Shown: positions 7,913-15,704 of the stretch, one piece after another | Numbering within the stretch: the stretch's first letter is position 1 | Layout: each line of letters opens with the position of its first letter | Made by a program: the position numbers and the translations under genes | Notes under the pieces: model-generated | Told to the model about the DNA's origin: nothing | Seen by the model: only the letters and a program-made list of their open reading frames with translations | Databases searched by the model: none | From: Clostridia bacterium | GTDB taxonomy: Bacteria > Bacillota > Clostridia > Christensenellales > CAG-314 | NCBI GenBank assembly: GCA_028703495.1 | Contig: JAQVMT010000014.1 | Location: forward strand, 1-32,040 | DNA length: 32,040 nucleotides | Direction of reading: 5' to 3'

Positions 7913-8299
7913 TTATTCGATAGCTTGTAATATCTCCCTTTGCAGCTTTTTGGTTAGCTTAGAAAAAACAAGTCGATAGGAATTATCGCAAAGCTCCAAG
8001 ATGAGTTTGGAAGGGACTTCTCCGTCTGTTCGCACCGAAATCCAGTTGTTTTTATCCATGTAGAAGCCCGGCAATATGTCGGGGTATTTGTCGCGCAAGA
8101 AGCCTGCCTCCGTCGGGTCGCACTTAAGCGAAAGCAACGTGAAGCCTGCATATTCTATGGCGTACTTTTCGCTCGGGCGGCAAATAGCGGCGAACATTTT
8201 TCCTCCGACCATAAATCGTTCCCATTCCCACTCTACCTTAAAATCCTCGGTTGCTCCCTTTTCGGATCTCAGATGCTTTCTAATGATATTGATGTCCAT
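7913..8299 (-). CDS. MmcQ/YjbR family protein
   Basis: A 128-residue single-domain protein matching the MmcQ/YjbR family (PF04237), a CyaY-like alpha/beta fold often called a DNA-binding protein, although its biochemical role is not established. Recognisable elements are the early W-x-W-x-R-F-M-V-G-G-K-M-F-A segment, A-G-F-T-L-L-S-L-K-C-D-P near 51-62, and the terminal D-K-N-N-W-I-S-V ... L-C-D-N-S-Y-R-L-V. The start at 8299 has AAAGGAGT with normal spacing upstream (on the minus strand). It is transcribed opposite to its neighbours from a near-perfect promoter at 8513-8541, through a leader of about 200 nt made of tandem repeats. Confidence 0.85.
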   Translation of the reverse strand: MDINIIRKHLRSEKGATEDFKVEWEWERFMVGGKMFAAICRPSEKYAIEYAGFTLLSLKCDPTEAGFLRDKYPDILPGFYMDKNNWISVRTDGEVPSKLILELCDNSYRLVFSKLTKKLQREILQAIE

Positions 8300-8311
8300 A
8301 ATAACTCCTTT

Positions 8312-8512
8312 GATTCTCTTTTGGGCTTAATTTGCAGTTTACATATTAAAGCTTGTGCTTGCAGAGCTTTTTTCTGTGAAAAGTATTGTGCCGTTGACAA
8401 TTTATAGCTTGTACAAAGAAACTTATTGATTTTCTTTTATGCTTTATTTGCCGTTTACAAGTCAAAGCTAGTATCAACAAGCTTTTCGATTTTCTTTTAG
8501 GGTTTATTGCTT
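8312..8512 (-). repeat. tandem 56-60 bp repeat array in the yjbR leader
   Basis: Four degenerate units. The anchor TGC(A/C)GTT(T/G)ACA occurs at 8333, 8389 and 8449, with a further divergent version at about 8508, giving steps of 56, 60 and 59 bp. A companion block GATT(T/C)TCTTTT occurs at 8312, 8428 and 8488. The last unit runs into the -10 box of the minus-strand promoter, so the array occupies the transcribed leader between that promoter and the YjbR-like start codon. Confidence 0.65.
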
Positions 8513-8541
8513 ATTATACAAAACATTGCCTCGCTTGTCAA
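8513..8541 (-). promoter_or_regulatory. near-consensus SigA promoter for the YjbR-like gene
   Basis: Read on the minus strand: TTGACA (8541-8536), a 17-bp spacer, TATAAT (8518-8513). Both boxes are perfect consensus. The expected start point is near 8506, giving a leader of about 205 nt. Confidence 0.88.
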
Positions 8542-8573
8542 ATCCTACGTTCATATTGTGTTATAAGCCGATT

Positions 8574-8616
8574 ACGTTGCGCAAACCTATTTGTGCGCAC
8601 ATTTATTAAACAACGT
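8574..8616. other. nested inverted repeat between divergent promoters
   Basis: ACGTTG (8574-8579) faces CAACGT (8611-8616), and inside it TGCGCA occurs at 8578-8583 and 8594-8599. It lies between the divergent yjbR and cdaA promoters, so it could be an operator or chance structure. Confidence 0.3.
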
Positions 8617-8636
8617 AGCTTATTTGTAAAAATCGA

Positions 8637-8665
8637 TTGCAAAAGAGATTTGGTTGTGATATACT
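8637..8665 (+). promoter_or_regulatory. SigA-type promoter of cdaA
   Basis: TTGCAA (8637-8642), 17 bp, TATACT (8660-8665). The predicted start is near 8672, about 50 nt before the cdaA start. The same TTGCAA -35 is used at 1659. Confidence 0.75.
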
Positions 8666-8723
8666 GTAAATTGTCAGAGTATGATTGTTATGGTCGTTGC
8701 GCACAATGACTGTGGGGGCGTAA

Positions 8724-9575
8724 ATGGAATTTTTGAATTTTATCGTTGAGTACTTCAAGAATTACGAGGTTAGCGTAGAGCATATCGTCGGCGATGTGTT
8801 GATGTTGGCGGTTTTTCTCGCATCTTTTATTTTTGTTTTCTGTTATACGGATAAACACGATGCAAAACGGTTCTACACGATAACGGGAATACTGCTTTTG
8901 GCAATGTTTTTGCTTGTCGCTTTAGGCGTCGTTAAAAGTGCGTTTATCCCCGTTTTAGTCGTAATCGCAATTATTCTATCTACGGTATCGCTTTTCAAAA
9001 ACGACATAAGAAGGGACCTTTATAAAATATCCATTAAAACCAAAGAAGCCGAAGCCGACATTATCAAGGTTTCCGAGGAAGAAGCGCGAAAGTGTGTAAA
9101 CATGATTGTCAAAAGCTGTCAAACGATGTCTAAAAGCGAAACGGGCGCACTAATAATCATTTCTCCGTATCAGGTGAGCGATTCGATAATCGAAAGCGGA
9201 ACGCGAATGAATGCGGATTTATCAAGTCAACTCATTGAAACCGTATTCTATCCGAAATGCCCTTTGCACGACGGCGCGATGGTAATAAACGGAACAAAAA
9301 TCACTGCGGCGGGTTGCTATTTGAATTTAACGCAGCAGCCCAACCTTCCCAAGGAATTGGGGACGCGGCATAGGGCGGCAATCGGTATAACCGAGGCAAA
9401 TCCGACAGTGCTTGCGATTGTCGTTAGCGAGGAATCGGGAATTATTTCCGCCGCGTTCGACGGAATGCACGTAAGGTATTTGGATGCAGAGACGCTGACG
9501 GGCATTATTGAAATTCCCTACGGATTGAGCAGCGTGGACTACAAGACTATTTTCGGAGGTAAAGACAATGATTAA
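8724..9575 (+). CDS. cdaA: membrane diadenylate cyclase CdaA
   Basis: Makes cyclic di-AMP from two ATP. The 283-residue product has three predicted transmembrane segments at about 22-41, 53-70 and 73-91, then a short coiled linker and the cytoplasmic DisA_N catalytic domain. The active-site motifs are intact: H-D183-G-A (metal and ATP) and G-T-R-H-R (213-217). In Firmicutes, c-di-AMP from CdaA controls potassium and osmolyte transport and wall homeostasis. cdaA is normally followed by cdaR (ybbR domains) and glmM; here only a 40-codon cdaR-like stub follows, overlapping the cdaA end by 8 nt, and glmM is absent from the window. It is driven by the promoter at 8637-8665. Confidence 0.95.
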   Translation: MEFLNFIVEYFKNYEVSVEHIVGDVLMLAVFLASFIFVFCYTDKHDAKRFYTITGILLLAMFLLVALGVVKSAFIPVLVVIAIILSTVSLFKNDIRRDLYKISIKTKEAEADIIKVSEEEARKCVNMIVKSCQTMSKSETGALIIISPYQVSDSIIESGTRMNADLSSQLIETVFYPKCPLHDGAMVINGTKITAAGCYLNLTQQPNLPKELGTRHRAAIGITEANPTVLAIVVSEESGIISAAFDGMHVRYLDAETLTGIIEIPYGLSSVDYKTIFGGKDND

Positions 9576-9690
9576 GAAAGAGAGGAAAACGAGCAGACTT
9601 TCGGAAATACTTTTCAAGCACATTCACCTTAAACTTATCGCATTGATTTGCGCGGTATTAATGGTGCTGATAGTGCGTTTTTTCGCGTAG
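9568..9690 (+). pseudogene. truncated CdaR/YbbR-like N-terminal stub (single membrane segment)
   Basis: A 40-codon reading frame starts inside the last codons of cdaA, with GGAGG (9555-9559) 8 nt upstream. It encodes a basic N-terminus followed by H-L-K-L-I-A-L-I-C-A-V-L-M-V-L-I-V-R, which matches in style and position the N-terminal membrane anchor of YbbR/CdaR proteins (L-K-L-x-S-L-x-x-A). The frame then stops, and no YbbR domain is found downstream in any frame. It is either a remnant of cdaR or a functional micro-protein that keeps only the membrane segment. The segment is duplicated 98 bp further on. Homology is inferred from context and a short hydrophobic stretch, so it is tentative. 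Confidence 0.5.
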
Positions 9691-9795
9691 GTTTGGCTTA
9701 TCGGCACAAAAGCTCATAAGATTGGATTCAACTTATCGCATCGATATGCGCGGTATTAATGGTGCTGATTGTGTGCTTTTTCGCGTAGGTTACAC
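9633..9795 (+). repeat. 98-bp-period duplication of the stub's membrane segment and stop
   Basis: The block 9633-9697 is repeated at 9731-9795 with about six substitutions. Copy 2 keeps the L-I-x-x-I-C-A-V-L-M-V-L-I-V reading and the TAG, but it has no start codon and is out of frame with copy 1 because the period is not a multiple of three. Confidence 0.8.
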
Positions 9796-9888
9796 AAAGC
9801 CGAGTCGGATGCTTGTTGCCGATTTGTGGAAGTGTCGGCATTGTCTTACAAAGCAGTCAAATAAATACAATATTGCCATAAGCCTAAA

Positions 9889-9925
9889 AAACGCGAATTC
9901 GCGTTTGAATCGGGCGTTGCCCGAT
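9889..9925. terminator. perfect 18-bp palindrome and adjacent GC hairpin
   Basis: AAACGCGAATTCGCGTTT (9889-9906) is an exact palindrome, preceded by further A residues, so on the minus strand it looks like a stem followed by a T-run. ATCGGGC-GTT-GCCCGAT (9909-9925) follows directly. Together they may end the cdaA transcript, or act as an operator for the DUF1015 gene 48 nt downstream. Confidence 0.4.
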
Positions 9926-9972
9926 GTGCTAAATGGCTTAAATACATAACTATTTGGAGGAAATAAACAGAA

Positions 9973-11214
9973 ATGAAAAAAACCGTTATTGCACCCGAGA
10001 TTTTACTGCCTAACAAATCCGTGGATTTTAAAAAGTGGGCTGTGGTGGCTTGCGATCAATTTACAAGCGAACCCAAGTACTGGCAGGAGTTGAAGGAGTA
10101 TGTGGGAACGTCGCAAAGTGCGCTCAATGTAATACTGCCCGAGGTTTATCTATCCAAGGCGACGGATGCTTTGATCGACGGTATCAACGCTACAATGAAC
10201 GAGTATTTGAGTGACGGCACGTTCCAAAGCCAAGGTAAAGGCTTTATACTTGTTGAGAGAAGCACGCCGGTGACTGTGCGCCGTTTGGGCTTGGTCATTG
10301 CCGTGGATTTGGAGGATTACTCCTTTAGGCGCGAGGATCACGCGCTTATCAGAGCAACCGAGGGTACGGTTATCGAGAGAATACCGCCGAGAGTAAGAAT
10401 TCGTCAGCATGCTCCGGTAGAGCTGCCGCACATTATGCTTCTCATCGATGACAGAAAGTGCGAAATTATCGAGAAGCTCTACGAGAATCGCGACAGCTAC
10501 AGGCTTGCTTACGATTCGGATTTAAATATGAATGGCGGACATATAAGAGGTTGGTTTATCGAGCAGACGGATGCTATTGTTGAACAGCTATATAAGCTGA
10601 TTTCCGATGCGGAATTGCTGGAAAAGTACGGACAGAAAGATGAAAGTATGCTGTTTGCGGTGGGCGACGGCAATCACAGCTTGGCAACAGCCAAAGCATG
10701 TTGGGACAATGTTAAGCAAAATCTGTCCGAGGACGAGAAGAAATGTCACCCTGCACGTTATGCAATGGTAGAATTGGAGAATCTGCACGACAGCGGTTTG
10801 CAGTTCGAGCCTATACACAGAGCGGTTTTCAATGTTAAGCCCGACTTCATCGAAGGCTTAAAGAAGCTTGAGCAAGGCGATTACGCTTGCAAGCTTATCG
10901 TCAAGGGTAGCAAGCCTGAAACGTTGATGCTACCGAGTAACGCACCGACAGCGGTAAAGCTGCTCCAAGACTACATTGACGGCTACATCAAAACGCACGA
11001 CGGCGCGGAAGTGGATTATGTTCACGGAGAGGGAAGCTTGACAGAGGTTGTAAATAACAGCCAAAATGCCGTGGGAATTACCTTGCCGCCGCTACAAAAG
11101 AACGATTTGTTCGATTGTGTTTTGAAAGTGGGCGCGCTCCCCAGAAAAACCTTTTCTATGGGCGAAGCCTTCGAGAAGCGGTACTATGTAGAGGCAAGAA
11201 AAATCACAAAGTAA
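9973..11214 (+). CDS. DUF1015 family protein
   Basis: A 413-residue cytoplasmic protein of the DUF1015 family (PF06245). Family hallmarks are the N-terminal A-V-V-A-C-D-Q-F-T-S-E-P-x-Y-W (23-37), the F-A-V-G-D-G-N-H-S-L-A-T-A-K segment (228-241), and the H-P-A-R-Y-A-M-V-E-L-x-N-L-H-D region after 255. An archaeal homologue (SerK) is an ADP-dependent serine kinase and the fold is related to ParB/sulfiredoxin. In clostridia, family members often accompany serine/phosphoglycerate metabolism genes, but no such neighbour is present here, so the activity is left open. GGAGG (9956-9960) is 12 nt before the ATG. Confidence 0.88.
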   Translation: MKKTVIAPEILLPNKSVDFKKWAVVACDQFTSEPKYWQELKEYVGTSQSALNVILPEVYLSKATDALIDGINATMNEYLSDGTFQSQGKGFILVERSTPVTVRRLGLVIAVDLEDYSFRREDHALIRATEGTVIERIPPRVRIRQHAPVELPHIMLLIDDRKCEIIEKLYENRDSYRLAYDSDLNMNGGHIRGWFIEQTDAIVEQLYKLISDAELLEKYGQKDESMLFAVGDGNHSLATAKACWDNVKQNLSEDEKKCHPARYAMVELENLHDSGLQFEPIHRAVFNVKPDFIEGLKKLEQGDYACKLIVKGSKPETLMLPSNAPTAVKLLQDYIDGYIKTHDGAEVDYVHGEGSLTEVVNNSQNAVGITLPPLQKNDLFDCVLKVGALPRKTFSMGEAFEKRYYVEARKITK

Positions 11215-11579
11215 ATGTCGGCTTATTGTCGGTGTTAAAATTTACGGAAGCTTCGAACGTTGCGATCAATGCAAATTATCGCCTTTCGGAGCTTTCTGTT
11301 TATTCGATATTGAGCGGAGCTGCGCAAGAAAGCTTTTGACGTGTATGAGTATTGCATATATTCAGCTAAGTGGCGATTGGAATCGTATTGTAGGCGAGGA
11401 ACAGCAATTATTGCTGATAATCGATGAAACTGCCGTATTTCGGCGGTTGGAAGGGAGTTGACGTGCCTTAATTCAAAGTGCGTAAAAATAAAGTTTATAA
11501 TCATTTCACATACAGGCTTTACAATAAGGACGAAAGGATAAGGATAAGGTTTTAATCGAGTTTTTAAAGGAGGTATCCG
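11215..11579. other. intergenic region, response-regulator upstream sequence
   Basis: No gene seen in about 365 bp. TTTATAATC at 11494-11502 offers a -10-like TATAAT (11496-11501) without a good -35. A strong AAAGGAGG ends 6 nt before the response-regulator start. No terminator for the DUF1015 gene is obvious. Confidence 0.4.
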
Positions 11580-12257
11580 ATGTTTAAAATACTTGTCGTT
11601 GAAGACGATAAAAACATATCGCAGTTGATGAAGACATATTTGGTAAAAGACGGTTACGATGTCATATTGGCAAAAGACGGGGTGGACGCCTTGGAGCAAA
11701 TGGAAAGGACGCATATCGATCTTGCAATTACCGACTTGATGATGCCGAATATGGATGGATTTGAATTTACGCAGGCTGTGCGTGAGATTAGTCCGATACC
11801 TGTTTTAATGGTTACCGCAAAAGAGGAGCTTGTCGATAAAAAGAAGGGCTTTCAAGCGGGAGCCGATGACTATATGGTTAAGCCGATTGATCTTGATGAG
11901 ATGCTCTTGCGCGTTTCCGCTCTATTGCGAAGGGCGATGATGGCGAACGAGAAGGTAATCAGAATTGGCAATACCACCGTGGATTATAACAGCTTGAGCG
12001 TTACCGCAAACAATTACAGCATCGAGCTTACCAAGAAGGAATTTCAGTTGCTCTTTAAACTGTTGAGCAGTCCCAACCGCATTTTCACCCGCGCCCAACT
12101 TATGGACGACATTTGGGGATACGACAGCGAAAGCGACGAAAGAACGGTCGATGTTCATATTCGCCGAATCCGCGAAAAGCTTGAGGACTTCACAGATGAT
12201 TTCGAGGTGGTAACAGTAAGAGGTTTGGGCTACAAGGCGGTTATTCATTCCGACTAG
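11580..12257 (+). CDS. OmpR/PhoB-family response regulator (orphan)
   Basis: A 225-residue two-component response regulator: receiver domain about 1-118, winged-helix DNA-binding domain about 128-222. Receiver residues are all canonical: acidic pocket E8-D9-D10, phospho-acceptor D52 in T-D-L-M-M-P, T79 and K101. The C-terminal domain has the Trans_reg_C pattern L-T-K-K-E-F-Q-L-L, then R-T-V-D-V-H-I-R-R-I-R-E-K and the V-R-G-L-G-Y wing. It should bind DNA when phosphorylated. No histidine kinase gene lies on either side, which is unusual for this family; the partner must be elsewhere or absent. Start and ribosome binding site are excellent. A terminator lies about 200 bp downstream. Confidence 0.95.
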   Translation: MFKILVVEDDKNISQLMKTYLVKDGYDVILAKDGVDALEQMERTHIDLAITDLMMPNMDGFEFTQAVREISPIPVLMVTAKEELVDKKKGFQAGADDYMVKPIDLDEMLLRVSALLRRAMMANEKVIRIGNTTVDYNSLSVTANNYSIELTKKEFQLLFKLLSSPNRIFTRAQLMDDIWGYDSESDERTVDVHIRRIREKLEDFTDDFEVVTVRGLGYKAVIHSD

Positions 12258-12454
12258 CTCGATTTTTCGGCTATCGTATTAACAAGGGTTTGCATTTCGG
12301 TCAATGACCGTTCGCGATTGCGCCCTACGTCGGCATGATTGTGACGCAGTTGGGTCGTAATGTCGGTAAATTTTTCATTTTTTTCTCCTTCATATATTGA
12401 AGCACGCTTGTGTCGGAGGTCGGTTGATCGATGACCTGTGCACATTCAAGACTT

Positions 12455-12492
12455 AGGGTTACGTCCTTTTCGCGTAACCCTTTGTTTTGCTG
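12455..12492 (+). terminator. intrinsic terminator
   Basis: AGGGTTACG (12455-12463) pairs perfectly with CGTAACCCT (12473-12481) across a 9-nt loop, followed by TTGTTTTGCTG and more T residues. It would end the response-regulator transcript. Confidence 0.8.
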
Positions 12493-12692
12493 TTTTTAAA
12501 ATGAAATTGAAGCTAATACCAAAGATGAAGTTAACGGCACAATATGAGGCGGTAATTTTTACTTTTCACCTAATTCATCCGTATAATTATTAGATAATTA
12601 TGTAAAGGCAAGTGCGTTGTATCGGATATAAGAGAATATTGAATAGCTTCTGCTTGATATCCTTAATAGTAGGAGGAATTTATTTTAAATAC

Positions 12693-12721
12693 TTGACTTT
12701 ATAAAGGGCTTGTGGTAATAT
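12693..12721 (+). promoter_or_regulatory. SigA-type promoter of the acidic lipoprotein
   Basis: TTGACT (12693-12698), 17 bp, TAATAT (12716-12721). The start of transcription should be near 12728, directly before the hairpin at 12731-12748. An orphan AGGAGGAATTTATT at 12671-12684, almost identical to the real ribosome binding region at 12770, lies just upstream of this promoter with no start codon. Confidence 0.65.
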
Positions 12722-12730
12722 TATCCTGTG

Positions 12731-12757
12731 AGTGTCTAAGGGGACACTAATCGTTTT
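12731..12757 (+). promoter_or_regulatory. hairpin plus T-run in the lipoprotein leader
   Basis: AGTGTC (12731-12736) pairs with GACACT (12743-12748) over a 6-nt loop, followed by AATCGTTTTT. It lies at the very 5' end of the predicted mRNA. It could act as a weak attenuator or as a 5' protective stem. Confidence 0.4.
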
Positions 12758-12780
12758 TGGACGTAAAGGAGGAATTTATA

Positions 12781-14697
12781 ATGAAGAAATTTGCAAAATT
12801 AATGATACTTGTGTTAATGCTTTGTATCATGACGGTGTTCTTTGTAGCATGTGATAACGAAAAAGAACCGCCGGAGGTGGATACGACCGAATATGCGGGC
12901 GTATATGTATTGGATACTGAACATACCATCGCACCGGAAGGCGTTGTATATTTCACTGCTTTCATTGAGTTAAAGGCTGACGGAACATTATATAGTTATG
13001 TTTCGGGTGAGATGCTTCACGGAATCGATGAATTCGAATCGGAAGGCACTTGGGCTAAGGAGTCGAAGGGTTTGCTTGTTTTAACTGTGGACGGTGAAGC
13101 TCATACGGTAGCTTGTGACGGACTTACGATTCTTGTTGAGGACGGAGATAACATGCTCATATTCGTAAAGAAAAATACGCGTCCCGTTACTGACGTTATC
13201 GAAGGTATTGCCGGTACATACGCACCCGAAGGGGATGCGATTATTAACGAGCTTGAGCTGAACGAAGACGGTACTGCTTCGGTTAAGCTACCTATCGCTA
13301 CGATATCCGCATATTGGTCATCTGTGGGAACTAAGGTTTATGTAACCTACTACGGACAGGTGATTGAATTTGTTTACGATGTCGAGCTGCAAACGTTGAC
13401 CTCTGCTTACGGCGGAACGGAATTCGTTCTTTATAGGAAAGTCGTTTTGATGAGCGTTTGGGATTTTTTGGGCGTTGACTATGAAAGACTTGTAAACGAT
13501 GTTTGGGCAGAGCTTCGTGATGTCGAGTTTGAGTTTGTCGTGACCGAAACCAATATGGAGGACTTAACCGGTGGCGTTGGACTTAGATACATCGGATTCG
13601 ATAACGGAATTATTTGCGTTGCGTTAAACGACGTTGTCTATTTGGTTAAGCTGTCTGACACAGGCGTTGAGATATTGGAATACGACGTTGAATCCGAAGA
13701 ACACGAAATTTTGATTGCCCTTACCTATGAACAGATATATAGTTTGTTCCTAAGTCGGTATGAAAATTTAGGTGAAGGTTATTTCGAGGAGCTTGAATCG
13801 GAATTGGAAGAACTCGACGATTTGCTTGACGGATTGGAGGATGCACTTCCGCTACCCGGTCTTAACGATATGGAAATTCAGGATGGTGTTGTAAGCTTCA
13901 AGAAGGACTACATCTTCTCGGTTATCAATGCTGTTTGTAATTACTTCGAGATTGAGATTCCTGCGGAAGTAAAGGCTGTTTGGGACGAATCCGAGGTTGC
14001 TCTTTCTATTGAGCTTAACGAAGAAGGTAATGTTATCGGAATCGATTTTGCTTTTGATTACACGGAAACAAAGTACGCTCACTTTTACTACACCAATGGT
14101 GGTGCGGAAATTGAAGCCGGTCTCGATATTTATTGGGCGGATGTCATCGACGCGGATGCAGAGGAATACGACGTTATATTCGGAGCCTTTGCTGATCTCT
14201 ATATCATTAATACAGAAGAAGAGGCTTCTCTTTCTTTCAATGCCGGTTACTTTGACGATGACAACTTGTCTGAGTTCGGATTTTGTATTCAAAAGAACTT
14301 TGAATACGAAGAAGGCGTAGCAGATAGCGTATTGTTCTACACAAACTTATATGCAATGCACATGATTAACCATGGTTCTTATTCCGAATACCACTCCTTG
14401 GGAGCTGCTTTTAGTATTGCGAATAACAGTGACGGAATCGTTGAGGATGTAATCAGTTTTGTTTATTATACGGGATATGAGCCGCTTACCGAAGAAGACA
14501 TCGAGCTTCCCGACCCATTTGAATTTAGTTTGGCTGTTATAGTAACTCCTATTATGGTGGCAGAGGGTTATTATGTTGAAGCCAATGTCGCGTATAACGG
14601 TGAGGAATACTATTTAAGCGGAGAATTTAGAATGAGCGCGATTTCGATGAGCAATTACATTGATGCATCGTTAATCGACGCCGAGGTTCTTCAATAG
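12781..14697 (+). CDS. large acidic lipoprotein of unknown function
   Basis: A 638-residue exported protein with a signal peptide ending in the lipobox F-V-A-C (Cys24), so it is predicted to be lipid-anchored outside the membrane. Two N-terminal modules (about 33-138 and 148-225) share the pattern A-G-x-Y ... L-x-x-D-G-T ... W ... V, resembling small lipocalin-like beta domains seen in other clostridial lipoproteins. The remainder is beta-rich and very acidic (long runs of E/D with few K/R), with no catalytic motif I recognise. I do not recognise a named family for the full length. The start is the ATG at 12781, with AAAGGAGG at ideal spacing; an upstream in-frame start at 12757 is rejected because it precedes the ribosome binding site. 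It is a single-gene unit bounded by its own promoter and a strong terminator. Confidence 0.82.
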   Translation: MKKFAKLMILVLMLCIMTVFFVACDNEKEPPEVDTTEYAGVYVLDTEHTIAPEGVVYFTAFIELKADGTLYSYVSGEMLHGIDEFESEGTWAKESKGLLVLTVDGEAHTVACDGLTILVEDGDNMLIFVKKNTRPVTDVIEGIAGTYAPEGDAIINELELNEDGTASVKLPIATISAYWSSVGTKVYVTYYGQVIEFVYDVELQTLTSAYGGTEFVLYRKVVLMSVWDFLGVDYERLVNDVWAELRDVEFEFVVTETNMEDLTGGVGLRYIGFDNGIICVALNDVVYLVKLSDTGVEILEYDVESEEHEILIALTYEQIYSLFLSRYENLGEGYFEELESELEELDDLLDGLEDALPLPGLNDMEIQDGVVSFKKDYIFSVINAVCNYFEIEIPAEVKAVWDESEVALSIELNEEGNVIGIDFAFDYTETKYAHFYYTNGGAEIEAGLDIYWADVIDADAEEYDVIFGAFADLYIINTEEEASLSFNAGYFDDDNLSEFGFCIQKNFEYEEGVADSVLFYTNLYAMHMINHGSYSEYHSLGAAFSIANNSDGIVEDVISFVYYTGYEPLTEEDIELPDPFEFSLAVIVTPIMVAEGYYVEANVAYNGEEYYLSGEFRMSAISMSNYIDASLIDAEVLQ

Positions 14698-14791
14698 TCA
14701 TTTGGACAAGTTAATACATTCCGAAATATTTATCAGTCGCTTAAGCTAAACTAAGGCAAAATCTAAACATTTCGGTAAAAAGAACGAATTA

Positions 14792-14826
14792 CAGCTTCCG
14801 CAATAATTGCGGAGGCTGTTTTTTGC
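14792..14826 (+). terminator. strong intrinsic terminator
   Basis: CAGCTTCCGCAA (14792-14803) pairs with TTGCGGAGGCTG (14807-14818), with one G-T pair and a 3-nt loop, followed by TTTTTTGCC. It ends the acidic lipoprotein transcript. Confidence 0.92.
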
Positions 14827-14959
14827 CAATAAAAAACGATTTTCCGAAAGGCTGCAATAAAAGCCTCTTTCTCTCCGTAATTGAAGTGAAAGCAGTTTAA
14901 ACGAATCCATAAAGTCTACGAAGTTTACCTAAAGTCCGACAAAATGCCCTCTATACTTA

Positions 14960-15145
14960 ACCGATAGAGAATACTTTAGCCGAACGAAGCACTTTACATA
15001 TCGATAGGGTCTTCTTATGGTCGAAGGAAAAGCACTTTGCTCTTAAGCGAAGGAAAACACTTAAGTCGAATGAAGCACTTTTCTTAACTGATAGAGTCTT
15101 CTTCAGCCAAAGGAAAAGCACTTTGCTCTTAAGCGAAGGAAATCG
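14960..15145. repeat. imperfect direct repeats in a non-coding patch
   Basis: A 33-bp block is repeated exactly at 15024-15056 and 15110-15142. The enclosing unit, beginning GATAG(A/G)GTCTTCTT, starts at 15003 and 15090 (period 86-87 bp), and a shorter, diverged version starts at 14963. The motif AAGCACTTT occurs four times. No credible protein is encoded; a minus-strand open frame across the patch is simply the repeat read through. Confidence 0.75.
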
Positions 15146-15704
15146 ATTAAGCGTTCCTATGTATCGGCCAAGCCGAAGGTCCGAGATAATACGATGTAGC
15201 CAAATACTGCCTTTTGTCGGACTTGATAGCATTAAACTGTTTGCAGACAAACGGCGCAATTAAACTGAAGTGCCCCCAAGATTCCCAACGGAAAGAGTAA
15301 AGGCGATAAAGTATGGAAAAGGTGTCGCGGATAGGGAAAAACGATGATTTTTCAAAAAAAAGAAAGAATAAAAAAGGAGTTTGAGGTTTTTCACGTAATA
15401 ATTAAGGTGTGACGAGCGAGGGGACGGATAAGCTGCAGGGTATCGGTCCTAAGCTACCTCATAACATCGGGTATGCGCCATTCAAAGTATGTGCATTTAA
15501 TAAATGTAGGTTTGGTGACTTTACCACAAAGATGAGTGCAACGCAATGTGTTCTTTAGTATCGATGCACCATCTGTGGATATTGCCAAAGAGTTGATCGT
15601 TTTAGGCAGTTAAGTGCGAACATATAACAGGGCATTGCTCGAGAAGGCAGATTAGTGGAGCTTAAAATTAAAGGAAGAGGCATTAAACGCAAGAAGGACG
15701 TCCT
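15146..15704. other. intergenic region upstream of dnaG
   Basis: About 560 bp without a recognisable gene, riboswitch or conserved small RNA. There is an AT-rich stretch at 15346-15400 and short self-complementary pieces around 15416-15465 (GAGG with CCTC, AGCT palindromes). Possibly decayed sequence. The dnaG ribosome binding site AAGGA (15695-15699) is the only clear functional signal. Confidence 0.4.

Noticed and set aside
7767-7979. 70-codon plus-strand frame in the sirtuin-yjbR spacer
   Set aside because: It crosses the convergent terminator and overlaps the YjbR-like gene; no start signal.
7665-8512. Spaced repeats considered as a CRISPR array
   Set aside because: Units are contiguous and degenerate with no unique spacers, and no cas genes are present.
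9722-9949. 75-codon plus-strand frame after the cdaR stub
   Set aside because: It reads the duplicated membrane segment in a wrong frame, and no ribosome binding site is present.
12254-12445. 63-codon minus-strand frame downstream of the response regulator
   Set aside because: The good Shine-Dalgarno in the region (GAAGGAGA) lies inside the frame and leads to an ATG in a different frame that stops after 17 codons; the frame's own start has no signal. Its polar helical sequence is not enough.
14957-15259. 100-codon open frame on the minus strand over the repeat patch
   Set aside because: No ribosome binding site; the protein is only the translated direct repeat, with biased K/S/L/F composition and no family likeness.
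15425-15560. Faint resemblance of one frame (K-L-Q ... G-P-K-L ... N-I-G) to ribosomal protein L11
   Set aside because: Only scattered matches, an in-frame stop and no continuation; most likely chance.
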